A DNA stretch of 64,000 nucleotides from Anthoceros angustus (GCA_010909165.1 MU008186.1:1-64000); one strand, 5' to 3'. Positions 44,350 to 57,476 are shown, counted from the stretch's first letter. Notes: generated by a model from the letters alone, not told the origin. Numbers and translations: made by a program.

Positions 44350-46080
44350 GGCTTCTGGAAGCTTTGAGCAGAATTGGTGTTCCAGTCCGAGACGAGCCGG
44401 AGAGCGTTTGAGTGACACGAGCAGTGTCACATGACACAGGCCACGCAACTCTTCCTCCTCGACGGTTAAAAGTAGGTAGCCACCTAACAAGCAACTACCT
44501 CCCTAAGACCTCGACCTTGACACTTCATTTTTGTCTCTAGTCGCTACCCGTTTCATAGCTCGCTTTTATTTTTCCCGTATTTTCGTCAAAGAAAGTATGA
44601 AGCCGCAGTGTAGGGGGCCTAAACTTCAAGCTTCTCCATGACCACATCCAAGAGAAAGGATAGAAAATATCCGTTAAAGTTACATTCTTTCTTTTTATTC
44701 TACATCAATTATTATAAATATTTAATATATATTTAAAATATAATTATTATAAAATTTTATAATATTAATAACGATGTTGTATTGGGCTTAGTTTACAAGA
44801 GCATTTTTTTAAAATTTAGTGAATGGTTTAGTTTAATGGAGCTTAGCTGCTCCTTTCTACTCCGACCCTTGGTGGTCCGATGATGTCCTTTGCTAGATGG
44901 GCTCTCCCCATGATTTCTCCTCCCTCGATAACTGAGGAGTTCTAATGAACTCATGTGTGGATGACACCTTGCGCACATTTTCACATATAACATACTTTCC
45001 ACTCTGCTCAAGTATCAGTTTTACACATATAACATACTTTCCACTCTGCTCAAGTATCACTCAGTTTTACACAGTTCTTCAACTCTTTCCATGATGGGAT
45101 CCACATCTCTATGCGAGCGAGTGTCTACCCTTGCTTTACCTATCCTTGTTGGTAAGAACAAATATCATCCTTGGAAGCACATTTTAGGTCTGCAGTTGGA
45201 TGCTATGTAGCGCATCCAGTACACAAGTTTTGCCTTTATCTCTTGCTTGGCCCTTATCACAATGTTCCTTAAGTTATCCACCTTAAGTCTGCTTGGCAAA
45301 GTCCTATAAAGATGTCCTTCGAGGTGCTCTTGTAAGACTACAACAAGGTGACAATGTGGAGATAATTGACAAGACTCCAAGCATCGAACAAGAGTTACAC
45401 CTCCCACTTATGGGTCTTCAGCAATCTACAGCAGTTGCGAGAAAAGAATGGCCCATGACAAGCTGAATTTTGAATACATAATGCACAGAACGGAATGATC
45501 ACATGGGACGGACGTAAAATTCATGAATAGGAATATCACAAGCCAACGGTGATGGGTTGATGCATATGTGTACATTATGTACGTGTGGCAATAGACTGGT
45601 TCAGGTTATTCGGATTTTCATGCGACCTTCAGCAGTAAGTCATCACAATATGCCCGTTTGGGTTTTAAATATGATGGTTTTATAGGCTATGAGCATATTG
45701 GTTATAAAAGGTATACTATTATTATTTATATTATAAAGACAAGAGACTAGCTAGTTCTAACGTAATATATCTCATGTTATAAAATAGTATCATGAAATAC
45801 ACTTCAAACGAACCTAAACTCTTGAATGCACATAATCAAGTTCCTAAATCGTACACGAGTAAGCTCTTAAATCGCAGAATAATAACAAACAACATCATCA
45901 AGAGTTCTTGAAACCCTCTCCAAGGTGAAAATTGTTCGTGAAAAAAAAAAGGATTGTGGGCATGTGAGAATGAAGGTAGTCAACATGTTTTCTGTTATCC
46001 CTCCTCTTGTGTTTAAATTATTATGATAAATTATTAGATTGTTTAAATAGAAGTTGTAAGATTTTATTGAGGTGAAAAAG
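44350..46080. other. Intergenic, mostly AT-rich, with a 42-bp duplication
   Basis: 44982-45023 and 45024-45065 are tandem copies of a 42-bp unit starting CACATATAACATACTTTCCA. On the plus strand at 45097-45210, LALPILVGKNKYHPWKHIL resembles the N-terminus of copia Gag, but the frame breaks at once, so it can only be an old remnant. Nothing else is recognised. Confidence 0.4.
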
Positions 46081-46398
46081 CGATGGGAAAAGCCCATCCA
46101 GGAGGGGACAACCAAAGGGGACCAGGGGGTCGAGGTGAAGAGGAGCAACTGAGCTCCTTGCCTAAAGTCACCTACTGCACGCACAATGTCATATGCAGGA
46201 AGAATAAACGGACTGCAAACCACAGAGGTAGAGGAAGATGCGTCACCTACTGTCGCCGCCTTGTGGAGGATCGCTGAGAGCGCTGAAGGCAATTGAAACC
46301 CGTTGTCAAGTATGCCGTGAAGTACGAGAGGATGACTGCGTGTCTACGCCACAAGATGGTAAGCTTTGGCACAGGACTTGACAAAATTGTCAAAGTCC

Positions 46399-46873
46399 TC
46401 AGCCATAGCCCCATACGTTTCTAGTGCAAGCGGAAAAAAGAGGTGGCCCGCTTGCATCCTCGCTATATTTGCGGACCTTGAGAGCCGTGCTCGGCGGCAA
46501 CACGGGCTTAGTGATGACTGGCGGAGATGGTGTCTCGTGTAGGATCAAGAACCACCACATCTCGCCATCAAACCTCGCCACGGACAAGGTACAGTCACCG
46601 ATTGAACGACCAGACGGAGTATACACCCGCTCCCTCCAGGCCATGTAGCCGCTTTCGCGCGCGATGGCGAATATGACATCGCGGATGGCGTCGTGAGTGG
46701 CAATGCGATGACCCCGTGGGGACAACGAGCAAGGTGTACCCAGAATCATCGAAGGCAGAGCCGCACTCGCAAGTAAGGAGCGAAGAAGCCACGAAGCCAC
46801 AGGCTAGAGCAGGCCAAGACGTAGGAGTAGAAGTAGGTAATGGGGTCTTATTTCTCGGACTATACATATGCAC
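46399..46873 (-). pseudogene. C-terminal remnant of a LINE-like retroelement protein
   Basis: Across two minus-strand frames the sequence reads CECGSAFDDSGYTLLVVPTG and then HRIATHDAIRDVIFAIARES, GYMAWRERVYTPSGR, ALKVRKYSEDASGPPLFSA. A Cys/His knuckle followed by an RD...E type region and a VRKY...PLF block is the look of the C-terminal knuckle and restriction-like endonuclease part of some non-LTR elements. The frame switch near 46.80 kb and missing RT show it is dead. The assignment rests on general resemblance. Confidence 0.35.
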
Positions 46874-47079
46874 ATGAAAACTTTCTCCTACTTCAAGCTC
46901 TATCTATCATTCAAGGAATTTGAAGACAAGATGAATGTATAGGATATTCTTAAAAATCATAAAATTAAATTATAATATATAATATAATATTTTTAACTAT
47001 ATATTTTATGAATTTTTAAAAATTATTATAAAAATTAAAATAATGAATGAGATATTATTATAATACATTAATGCAGGAG

Positions 47080-50000
47080 TTACAAATCCGTAAATGTAGA
47101 GGGATCATAAGAGTAGTTATTTACAAATGGTGTTTGTGACCCACTGCTGTCATCAAACTTATGATCCTCTATTGGTTGAATAACCTTGTTTTCTCCAATT
47201 TGATCAGCATGTACATCAAATGAGGCTGGAGAACCTAACTGTTCAAAGTTGCTGCTTTGAGGTATTGAAGATAAAGAATCCTTGTTCATTGTTGATTTGG
47301 GTCTTTCATCAAGTGAAGTCTTGACAGAGCTAGATGCCTCATCCAAAGAAGTGATTCGATTTGAATCCATAATTGACGCTGAATTGAAGACTGTATCAAA
47401 TGAAGATTTTGAAATTAGTTCCAAAGAGGAACTAGGAAAAAAAGCAGACACACGGTCGTGCAAAAGCTTAGATTGTGTAAAAGACATATTTTCTATTCCA
47501 ATTGATTCTAAAGGCGCTGATATGGATTGTATTGCTATTGATGTTTCCTCATTATACGAAGGTATTAGTGTATTGCTACTGAAAGGATTATTGTTAACTT
47601 CACCAGATGTCTTGGATGATGTTCGAGAAGTTGAGGTAGAATTGTTAACTTTTGTAGGCATCTTGTAGGATGTTCTAGAAGTTGAGGTGGAAGGATAGGA
47701 TGTGTTATATGGATCTAGGTCCACAGAGTGATCTGTCACTACTATTGCAGGTCCATTTGGAGGTTTAACAATTGAAGTGGGATAATGACTTGAGCTACTC
47801 ATCGAGTTTTGGAGCATATGTGTCTCCATTGACTCATCATGTGATGTTGCAGTAGGATTTTCAGTAAGCTCAATTTGATGAGTATTGTCTTCATGTACAT
47901 CTGCCTTTGGAATATTACAATCCTGTAACAAAAATGGATCAATGGATAAAGTCTATTTATTGTAATATACAAACCATTTAAAACAAAAATCATAAAACAC
48001 TATTTGTTTTACCGCTTTTGCAAGAAATGGAGTTAATGCAACGGAGACAAAAATGATGACCAGCCACCAGGCCCACCACCATTTCAACGTTAGTGTTAGG
48101 CCAACTGTAATGACCCCCAATAAAATCTGCGGCATGTAATATAAACTAGATTAATATGGTGTTGAATAAGGTTGTTGATGATAAAACTGCATTGGATTGT
48201 ATTATTCATGATTTGGTTTTTAGAAGATTCACACACCTGTAAAAGTCCTCCATAAGTAATGAAGTCTAGGAACTTATAACCTCCTGGTTGATAAACCATA
48301 AGATTAGTTGGACAACCTGTAGGAGTCATAAATCCAGCTGACGATGCCATCATAAGTGTATAAGCAAAAGGCCTGAAGTCAAGTTGCTGAGATTGTGCAG
48401 CAGCTAAGGCAACTGGAAACATAATAGTAACTGCTGCACTGTTTGTAATCGCTAATGAAAAAATTGTAGTCGCAACATATGTACATGTTATCAATCCAAA
48501 CTGCGAATGATGCAAGATTATAACAAAGCTTAGAAGGGAGTCAAGTTATCAATGTATTGTTTTTAAATGTACGTCCCTATAAAGTCTAAACCCTAAACTT
48601 AAGAACTATTTAGATGAAACCAACAAGTATGTTCCAAGTTTCCTAGTTGGGATGTAGTGCGTACCATGGATTTACCTGCTAACCCCATGAGTGCTTTGGC
48701 AATTATGTCTGCTGCCCCGCTTATAACCATAGCCTCAGATATGCCAAATGCAGCTGATATCATAATAAGAACTGGTAGTTCGATGGATTCCTAGATGAAA
48801 GAAAAACTTCATTGTTTACAAGTCCGAGAAACATAAGATGTTGAAGCTTTACAAGCACTGATCAATTTACCATAGCATCTGCTGGTGTTAAAGACCCTGT
48901 TATGAGTAACCCTGCAGCTGAAAATAAAGCAGCAGTAATGAGTCGATATCCAATGCCACTTCCAACCACCATTCCTAGCACCAAAATTGCAGCAATGCCA
49001 GCTTTTCCTCTTTGTATAGGGATAAATCCTGGTAACTGCACCCAATCTGAAAGTGTGTAAGGTTGGAAATAGTCTACCCTATTTTATATCATTAATTTTT
49101 AGAAAAATATTTTATGATATACATTTTTAACATGACTATAAAACTTTCTTACTTTTGCTACTAATGAGAATGTGGAGTTGTTCCTATGTTTCGCAACAAA
49201 TTCAGGGCCATCAGCAACCATAAGCAAGGAATCTCCTGCTTCAAGAACAATATCTCCAATAGCACTGCACATAGTTAAATCACGTTAAAAATGTCATCTA
49301 TCCATAGTTTTTAAATTTAGATAGATTATTTTTCATGAATTGATATTTTTCTAAAGTAATACCTCTCTAGCCGCTTTGCATGACGATGTATAGCAACTAT
49401 AGCTGCTTTATATCGAGCGCGAAATTGCAACTCTGCAACTTTCTTGCGAACCATGGGTGATCCTAATGCAACAACAGCTTCTACTAAGCATTGATTCACT
49501 TTTAACTTATTCAGATCAACTTGTTCTTGACCCTAGTCCAATTATGATAGTAGGATTAGATACGAATGAGAATGATGTTGTACAACTGCATTAGAATAAA
49601 TAGAGAGTAAGTGAAAAATCTCAATACCTCATCTTCGGAAAGAGCTAAACCATCGAAACGAGCCAAAGAAAGTACAGAGTCTATAACCCCAGAGAATTGA
49701 AGATGATCTTTTGGTTGTAATATATAATCAGCAGGTGGTGTTGATATTTTATTTCCATCTCGAATAATTTGTAAAAGGTGCAGTCCTGGCTGATGTTGTG
49801 CTCCTGTTTGTTCAATTGTTTTTCCCGAGAGAGATGATTTTTGTTTCACCACAAGCACAACATTGTACTCCCTGAATAGCAAGATGAAAAATTCTCTTTT
49901 ATGCTGTGGTTCTTGCTCTGAAAAATCAATATCAAGCTAAAAATCACCATAAAGAAGACATTGTGTGACTAGAAGTGAAATTATTGAGAAGAATCTGATA

Positions 50001-50959
50001 TTTAGTTTAAATCAAATAGAATATAGAGTATTAAAATGGTTTACCTGGCATTTATAGAAGTTTGTTGAATTGCTAACCTATTGGGAAGCAATTTGCTAGA
50101 AAGAGCAATTATGTAAAAAATTCCAGCAATCATGACCGGCATGCCAATAATACCAATCTCAAAGAGATTCATTTTCAAAGTTGGAACTTTCTTGGAGGCT
50201 AGTGAAAGAACCACTAAATTCGTGGTAGCACCAATTAAAGTAAGTGTACCACCAAGTTGAGCAGCATAGCTTAGTGGAATCAACATTTTGGATGGTGCCA
50301 GATTCACCTGTAGCATATTTTATCCAAATCATGTACTTTACTTCATTTTCATGCATAATATTTAGGGATATGTAACCTGATTTTAATGCAGTTATAAGCA
50401 TGATAGAAGCAATGACCATAGTTAAGATGCACGACCTTTCCTCCAAATTCCACTATCGGTGGAATCATCATTGCCACAAGCGGAATATTTGCAAGGAAAG
50501 CACTGAAAAGAGCGACTGGTACGCTAAATTTGAGAAGAACCCACACAATGCTATTTGCACTCTTGCTGGGAACCTGACCAGGCTTAAGTTTCTTCTTTTT
50601 GGTGCTAAACAGTACTTTTGATACATATTCTAAACCTCCAGAGTTTTCTATACCTGCACTTAGTGAAAATAACATGTTACAAAAAAATCATATATTAAGT
50701 ACAAGTCATGCAATGCTTATATGGAGTTACCTTTGGCTACAACAAATAGTACAGCGACTGACAACATAGCTTCATCAGCAAAACCATGAAAAGCTTCTTC
50801 AATATTTAAAATGTCTAATGGGAGGAATATAATCAAGGTTCCCATCATCACCAAATAGGGTGGAGCAAGTTCGCCAACAAGAGCTACTAGCATTGCACCA
50901 ATAAGACCCAATGTCACCCAACCCTCCCAAACATCGTGATCTGGAAGCTTTAACGTCAT
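47080..50959 (-). CDS. SAC1/SLC13-like anion transporter with two RCK_C domains
   Basis: Read from ATG 50957-50959. Exon 1 (50731-50959) begins MTLKLPDHDVWEGWVTLGLI with early membrane helices; exon 2 (50436-50653) and exon 3 (50045-50307) carry MLIPLSYAAQLGGTLTLIGA plus TTNLVV, the DASS/SLC13 substrate loop. Exon 4 (49628-49871) and exons 5-6 (49363-49532, 49153-49264) are two RCK_C (TrkA-C) domains. Further exons (about 49046 to 48013) give the second half of the membrane part, with FMTPTGCPTNLMVYQPGGYK. The last exon (47080-47922) is a Ser/Thr-rich cytosolic tail of about 280 residues. The layout matches algal SAC1/SLT proteins, which take up or sense sulfate. One junction (49153 to 49046) does not close in phase by simple GT-AG splicing, so either a hidden exon or a frameshift exists. 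AT-rich. It is head to head with RSP3, 1.0 kb apart. Confidence 0.78.
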
Positions 50960-51735
50960 GTTGGATTAATAAAGGCTCAACCTCCTCTGGCCGCAATGTA
51001 GCAAAGCATTGTCCCGACTGCATGATGAATCTGAATAGTTGTAAAGTTTATATGTTGTATTATACTCCAGATTTCTGCACATCGTGGATGCGTTGCTAGC
51101 CCATTCTAATCTTCCAGGATTTTTATGGCACAAAATAGCTTAGAACATAATCTCCCGACGCCAAGTACATATTCAAGTAAATAAATATGTATTTATTTCT
51201 TACAATTATGATAACCAAGTGAAAATAGGCTAAAAAGCAAATAACATGGCCCGGGATTGCAGTAACCGTTCGAGATCATGGGACACGCACATGGGGAACT
51301 GCGAACAGCTTCAGGAGACTGTGAACAGGATTGGCCTTCAAATGCTCAATTTCCGACAGAGTCTGCTTGCCCTCAAGTTTTGTTGCGTGCGAGAATGCAA
51401 GCCGGTTGAGAACACATGCTGGGATTTTTTGAGAACCCGGGATAAGTATGTGCCGATGTTACAGCAAGCTGTGGAAATCAGGAGAGGACGAGCAGGCCAA
51501 GGTGGTACAATAGGGTCCGCTGGCCATTCCACCAGGTACCTCATTCGATGTCAATGTGCCTGGCATCAGAGTTAGTGTTGAACTGCGATGCAGGGGTACA
51601 ATGGCTTGCACAATGGAGGCAGGTGCTCTTGAAATGAGACTCGTGTGTTTGCAGCATACCATGCCTGTCTGGAATTTACTGGCCCTTGAGCCGTCTGTCG
51701 GGAATTGAATTGAGCAAGTCGCTACTAGCATTGAG

Positions 51736-51861
51736 GTCTTAGTCTTGTCTTGGGCTTTTTGATTGGCAGAATGTACCACATCACCTGCTAACATATGTGT
51801 CTTAGTCTTGTCTTGGGCTTTTTGATTGGCAGAATGTACCACATCACCTGCTAACATATGT
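51736..51861. repeat. 63-bp tandem duplication upstream of RSP3
   Basis: 51736-51798 and 51799-51861 are identical or nearly so, starting GTCTTAGTCTTGTCTTGGGC and containing ACCACATCACCTGC. It ends about 100 bp before the RSP3 start codon, so it lies in the leader or promoter. Confidence 0.88.
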
Positions 51862-51958
51862 GCTTACACCGTCTCTGCGCAGATCTGTTGAACAAGCACT
51901 TGCACGGGTTGCTCTTCACCTTCCCGAGGACTTCCTGTAAGAGGAGGAAGTTTGCACA

Positions 51959-54504
51959 ATGCCTGCTCCTGGTAAAGGCTCGCCTGCCAAGGCAGGCGGG
52001 GCCAATGCCTACTCTGTCACCAGCGTCCGCTCTGCAAACAACAAGGCTATCCCTGAAGAAGCTGGAGGGAGGCCTGTACCAGGCAACACTCATGGATCAA
52101 CGCCGCGGAAACCCACGAAGAACTCCAATCCTTTCATGACAGGGCCCATGCATAACCTCATGTGGGATCCCCGAGTTAAACGTGGTCCAACGTTCCTTCA
52201 TAAGGTATGCGAAGCTATAGGTCCTCCTTGTGTCTAGAAACGACTTTGGTTGCTGAACCCTTCTTCTCACGGTGGAATCTTGACCCAATGGTTAGGGCAT
52301 TCAAGAAGAGGAGGTCCCGCCTCCTAAGAAGCATGTGAAGCCAGTGAAGTATGTGGTCAGGGAGATCGGCACACCAGAGCCAGTGAAAGGAAGAAAGCAT
52401 TTGGATGTCCAGGTCAGGCATACCTGTCTCAAGCTGTCAAGGCCCTTCACAACAAACACTGCAGACATCAATCTGCTCTGCCTCTCTCATGAAAAATTGA
52501 TGAGTCAGATCTATCATCCAGGAAAAGGCCTTCTGATAGTAGGGACTGCAGACAGATCAATATTTGGAGGAGCTGGAGGAGAAAATAGCCGAGTACGACG
52601 TCGACACACAGACAGATCCCTTCCTAGACCGTCCTGCGACTCCGCTCTACATTCCAGTCAAGTCAGGCCCTGACAAGTGGACACAGGTACCAACCTTTAC
52701 CTTGATATCGAATTCATTCAGCGGAAGAAATGGCTATGAGCTCGTGAAAGACATATTGCAGGTTTTTGGGGGATGCTTACTGGTAGAACAGCTATGTCCT
52801 CATACAGGCCGTACAGGTTCACATCATGATCTGGCGTCATCCTCCTGTATTCTCTTGTAGAAATGGCTAACAGACACATAAAATGTGGGATTGCGGGTTG
52901 GACTGTTGGGTGATGGGTTGTAAGCGCTCCTCTCTGCCTCAACTCATGAGTGTAAACCATCGTCAAAGTCCCGGAGATAGGAGATAAGGGTGCTTTCTGT
53001 GGTAGATTTGTAACTTGGCCGGTAGAGGGTAATTCATTCTTCTGCAGCCTTGAGTGAAACAGTCAACATCCGGGTGGTCATGTGTCACGTTCGTATCCCC
53101 TGAAACTTTACGAAGCATGCCTGGAATCTTCTGCAGATAGAAGATGGAGACCTATTTGACTTCGACATGGAGGTTGAGCCCATGTTGGAGGTGCTGGTTG
53201 GTAGAACCCTGGAGCAGTCCCTTCTGGAGGTCATGGAGGAGCAACAGCTTGCCCTCTTACGGTCCCACCAGGTTCTCATCTTTCACTTTGCTCCACGAAA
53301 GCTAGCTGTGGTTGGGCCGATGCTCTCGTTAGTCAGACTCCTGATCAGGTGCTATTGAAAATCAGGCACATTATGAAAAAGTCCGCATGGCTGAGTTGGT
53401 GGCAACTCAAAGGATGGAGGCATCTGAGAGGAGGATGCTTGAGGAGAAGGAAAGACGCAAGAAACAAGAGAGGGAGCGGCTGCTCGCAGAGAAGCTCTTG
53501 GCAGAAAAGGCAAGAATTTGTGGAAAAACTTACTGTTCTCACACCACCACTGGCTCTGTCCTCAAGATTGCACAGGATACACAGTTGTGTGTCTTCCAGC
53601 AAAGCTATTACGGGGAGCGAGTTTGACACTAAAGTACCTCCTCGTTGAACATGTAGGTCGATGCTCAGAAATATGCAAGATGGTATCTCAGAGAGTTGAA
53701 GAACTATGTGTTGGATCAACTGGCAAAGGAGGGCTACTTCTTCGATCCCGTTGAAAGAGAGGTAAGTTTTCTCCTTTTGTGCCAGGAGGTGAGACACATG
53801 AAAGCATCAAGCATGCTGACCAACTTCCCACACACTTCAGGTTGAGACAATGTACCTCCCGCTCTTGAAGACACACATGTTGGAGGAGCTTGAGAAGAGC
53901 AGGTTGTCAGTCTCTGTGTTGAATGGACTGGTAAGCCTGACTGCGATACTTTCCACGTGAAGCGCATCCCTCACACCAAACTGCCAGCTTGGTCCCTAAT
54001 CCCGGCAACATGCAGGTGTCCTTGACTGCACCGCCATGCACCCCGGAGTCCCTGCTCGTTGCAAAGGAGAACTTAGAGGCTCTCCTGCAGAGGGTGCTAG
54101 CACTGGTGACAGCCACAGATGTACTGGGTGACGTGATGTTGGATACCACAGCCTCGCACATTGCTTTGCTCGACACTACCAGCCACATGACTGCGGACGC
54201 TTTGATAGACGTGAGCGCCGAGATCATTGCTGAAGAATTCGGCACCAGGCAAGTGCTGAGCGACGTTCTGATAGACACTACCGCGGAGCGGCTGGCACAA
54301 GTGGATGCCACAAGGCAGGTTTTGAGTGACACTTTGGTGGACGCCACTGCCGCCGGGCTTGTCACCTCAGGAACCACAGGGGAACTCCTGGGCGGATTGG
54401 TGAGCGACGCTGTGGATGTGGATCAAGGCACCAGAGACGTGATGCGGAATTTGCTCAGCTCTGCATTTCTGCCTCCCGGACCTCCTGGATCCCGACCTTC
54501 TTAA
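51959..54504 (+). CDS. RSP3: Radial spoke protein 3
   Basis: Eight exons (51959-52204, 52296-52412, 52552-52686, 53137-53271, 53366-53509, 53657-53761, 53841-53930, 54016-54504), all phase 0, code for 486 residues. HNLMWDPRVKRGPTFLHK near residue 66 matches the RSP3 N-terminal signature; DVDTQTDPFLDRPATPLYIP, then EDGDLFDFDMEVEPMLEVLV and AELVATQRMEASERRMLEEK are the conserved core with a long charged coiled coil. The AKAP-type amphipathic helix region is LDQLAKEGYFFDPVEREVE. The C-terminal exon has internal near-repeats of VLSDVLIDTTAERLAQVDAT. RSP3 anchors radial spokes to axonemal doublets, so the gene should act in sperm flagella. The fifth intron begins AAG|GCAAGA, a GC-AG intron. Confidence 0.92.
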
Positions 54505-55116
54505 AATTTCTGGCTTCTCATCTGGCCATCTTTGGCCGCCTCCTCAGGCATGCCATCATACTGGCAACGGCGGAGTGTTGATCATACAAATTTTGTCACC
54601 GAGCATCAGATGGATCCATAGTCCTGTGTCCAGCCCAGCCAAACAAGGAACAACCCAACAAAATCCGTGCAACGATTCTACAGCAGTTGCAGTTGCAGTC
54701 ATTCATTCAATAAAGAGTCACATTGTCTCCCCCTCCCCATCTTCTGCATGCTGGGCAGTATTGTCTGCAAGAGAACTGCGTGCTGTGCAACACTGTGCGC
54801 AAGAGAACAGGAGTTGAGCGTTCTCTCAACCCTGTGGTGTTGGATGGTTGGTTAGCGATCCTCTTAAACCTGGAAGATCCGTTTGCTTTGCCCGGCACGA
54901 GGTGCATAAGGTGAGGTGCATATAGTGCAAACGCCGCAGACTGTCGTCACATATGTGCTCATCTATTTTGGGCGAGGTATCTGCATCTGCACATCTGTCG
55001 ACACCGCGGCCTCTGACAAGTTAGCAGCCTGGAGGGTTGGCCTACATGGAGTCGTGAATCGCAGAGGCAAGGCGCTTCTTTGCGCATCGTGGCCTGGTTG
55101 CGAGAATTCTGTGAAG

Positions 55117-56760
55117 ATGAACATCGTGTTGTTTCAAAACATGGAGGAGACGGGATCACCGAGCAGGTCTCCTCGGGCAGAGGAGAAGGCGTGCCAGGAC
55201 CCGGTGGCAGAGGTTGCAGCCGCGGATGAGCAGCCCGAGATGGAGCAGCAGTGCGACTGGGACCTACCTCTGGATTTACTGGCCAAGTGCTTTCTTCCAT
55301 TGACTTCCATGAGGGACATGGCTGCGTGAGGAAACTCTCTGGGTTGTGGTGATTGCCTGAAATGTTTGCTCGAGGCGTGATAACGTGGAGGCATGCTGAG
55401 GAGCCGTGCCGTTTTCGTTGCAGAGCAAGCATGGTGAACAAGAAGTGGAGGAGGGGAATGAAGGAGGCGTTGGCGCAGCGGGAGAAGATGAGTTTTGCAG
55501 CTTTTCGGACGGATGACTCTAGTATGGCAAGAATGGTGGCTGCAGCTCGGAATCTGCTGGAGCTTGACATGTTGGTTTTCCACCTTTCCTTGTATCTTGT
55601 CTTGGTGCTCTGCCCTGGCTCTGGCCGTGCGCAGGGGTCAGGTGGGAGGGTAGACATGATGTGGTTGTTGGTTCTCTAAGTCAGGGATGGTTGCCTCACA
55701 GGGTCCTTTACAGGAAGTTTCAGCACAACTTCAGGGCATTGCTGGGATGAAGAAGTCCCTGCTTGAGAGTTTTTCGCTTGATGAGGCTTTTAGGAATCAA
55801 GCGACCAGTACGTAGTAGTAAAAGGCAGTGCTCGTAGTAGGCACCAGCTCAACTTGGGTCTTGATGTGATTAGGTTCGGGGCACACCGGTTTGCAGTTCT
55901 GTAGACGACATGGGCCTTGGGTTGTATACTGGATTGATTAGGCGTAGGCATGTATAGTGGATTGAGTAGGCTTAGGCATGGACCCGACCAGTACTTAGTA
56001 GTGCAAAAGACATCGTAGTCTGTAGCTCTCCAGATGAAAGGGGCTTGATTTGTGTGTCAATCTGTGCAGCCATTTCAACCGGTGGGGTTCTTGTATCACT
56101 GATGCTGGCTTGAAGAGCATTTCATCGGCAAGCTGTTGCCGGAATCTGCGGGCGTTGTCCGTTTTCGGAGTAGCTGGTATCACAGACGAAGGTGTCATCC
56201 ACCTGGTGAGTAGGATATTCAAGTTGCAGGGCCCAACAAGTTGATCACCGGTTGTGAAGCTGAACGAAATGTCACGGTTGTCTTGTGAAATAGCTCCATG
56301 CCGCACATTTCTCTACCTTGCGCGTGATTGTTTGAACTGATCCGTTTCTGAAAGTAGTGCGCGAGCATCTCTTACTTCAGGTAACGCATGCACCTGCTTT
56401 GGAGCATTTGAATGTCGGCGGCACCTTCATCACGGATGCGTCGCTCACAGCAGTTGCCAGATCTTGCACCTATCTAAAGGTTACTGTCAGAAGTACTGTT
56501 ATTCCTGCCTCAAGCAATGCCCGCCTAACGATCTGCTAACTGCACCAGTTTTATGACATGCTTGCAGACGCTCAGTCTGTGGGGATGTGTGAACGTGACA
56601 GAGGCTGGTCTCCTGGCTGTGGCTGAGGGTTGCCCATACCTTGCTACCCTCAATGTGGGTTGTCTCAGAACTTCCAAGGCCTTGGAGCTTCATTTACTGT
56701 CGTTCAATCCGTATCTGAAGCTGAAGCCCAGTCATCTGGTTTCTCGACCTGCAAAGTCCC
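55117..56760 (+). CDS. F-box/LRR protein (partial model)
   Basis: Exon 1 (55117-55325, ATG at 55117 or 55141) is acidic and leads into WDLPLDLLAKCFLPLTSMRD. Exon 2 from 55424 continues ASMVNKKWRRGMKEALAQRE, which together form an F-box. Later exons show leucine-rich repeats of the cysteine-containing kind: SCITDAGLKSISSAS and ITDEGVIHLV (about 56072-56203), LEHLNVGGTFITDASLTAVA (about 56394-56480), LSLWGCVNVTEAGLLAVAEG (about 56570-56650). Such proteins are substrate receptors of SCF ubiquitin ligases; the substrate is unknown. The exon path between 55570 and 56070 is not resolved, and an exon between the F-box and the first LRR is likely there. Confidence 0.65.
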
Positions 56761-57476
56761 AGGGAGCAAGTTCTTCGACGTCGGTGTCGTTCAACACTGC
56801 GTCATACCACCTTCACTCATTCGTCAGCTAAGGGGGATGTCTTTCCTGCTTGCAGGCAGCTTTGTTTTATGCTTTGTCTTGTACTCTAGTCCTGGTTGCT
56901 GGTGTATGGTGTAGGCAAGGCAGTGTACCTAGTGTGATTTAAAATGTACAGATTGGGCGCTGGTAATTGTGCCACCAGCTAGCTTATGTTTCGATTCTTT
57001 TCCGACGTAGTGGGTATCAGTTTCTCTCTTGTTGTAATCTGATGAGCCGTGGGAGCAACAAAAGTTTGCAGTCGTGGACGTACATATGCAAATGGAAAGT
57101 CTTTGAATTTTAAATGTTACACATCCCATTGCTTTTTCAAACTCGACGGCAAATGAAGTCCTTCTAAACGCCCGAATTTTGTCCTTCAAAAACCCTAGGC
57201 AATCTCTGAGTGTGGAAACGACTAGGATAAATTAATCCTGCTGTCACACCAGGCAATCCTGAGTGTGCCCAGACATTCTCGTGCTCCACACTTGGGAAGT
57301 GCAGTGTGGAACAGACTCATATTCTTCCTGCCTCATTTTTTTTCCTGTCTCAAATTTTCCATCCTCAAATTATCTCACCTGCTTCAAACTTTCCTGGCTC
57401 AAATTTCTCCTGCTCCAAATTGTCCGTGCCTCAAATTTCCCCAGCCTCAAAATTTTCCTGCTCCAGCTCCGGCCTG

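Noticed and set aside
46920-47070. Very AT-rich stretch as a possible origin or matrix attachment site
   Set aside because: Composition alone is not evidence; it is an ordinary AT-rich spacer after the transporter stop codon.
51246-51575. 109-codon ORF upstream of RSP3
   Set aside because: No motif or splice link to RSP3; probably promoter or leader sequence.
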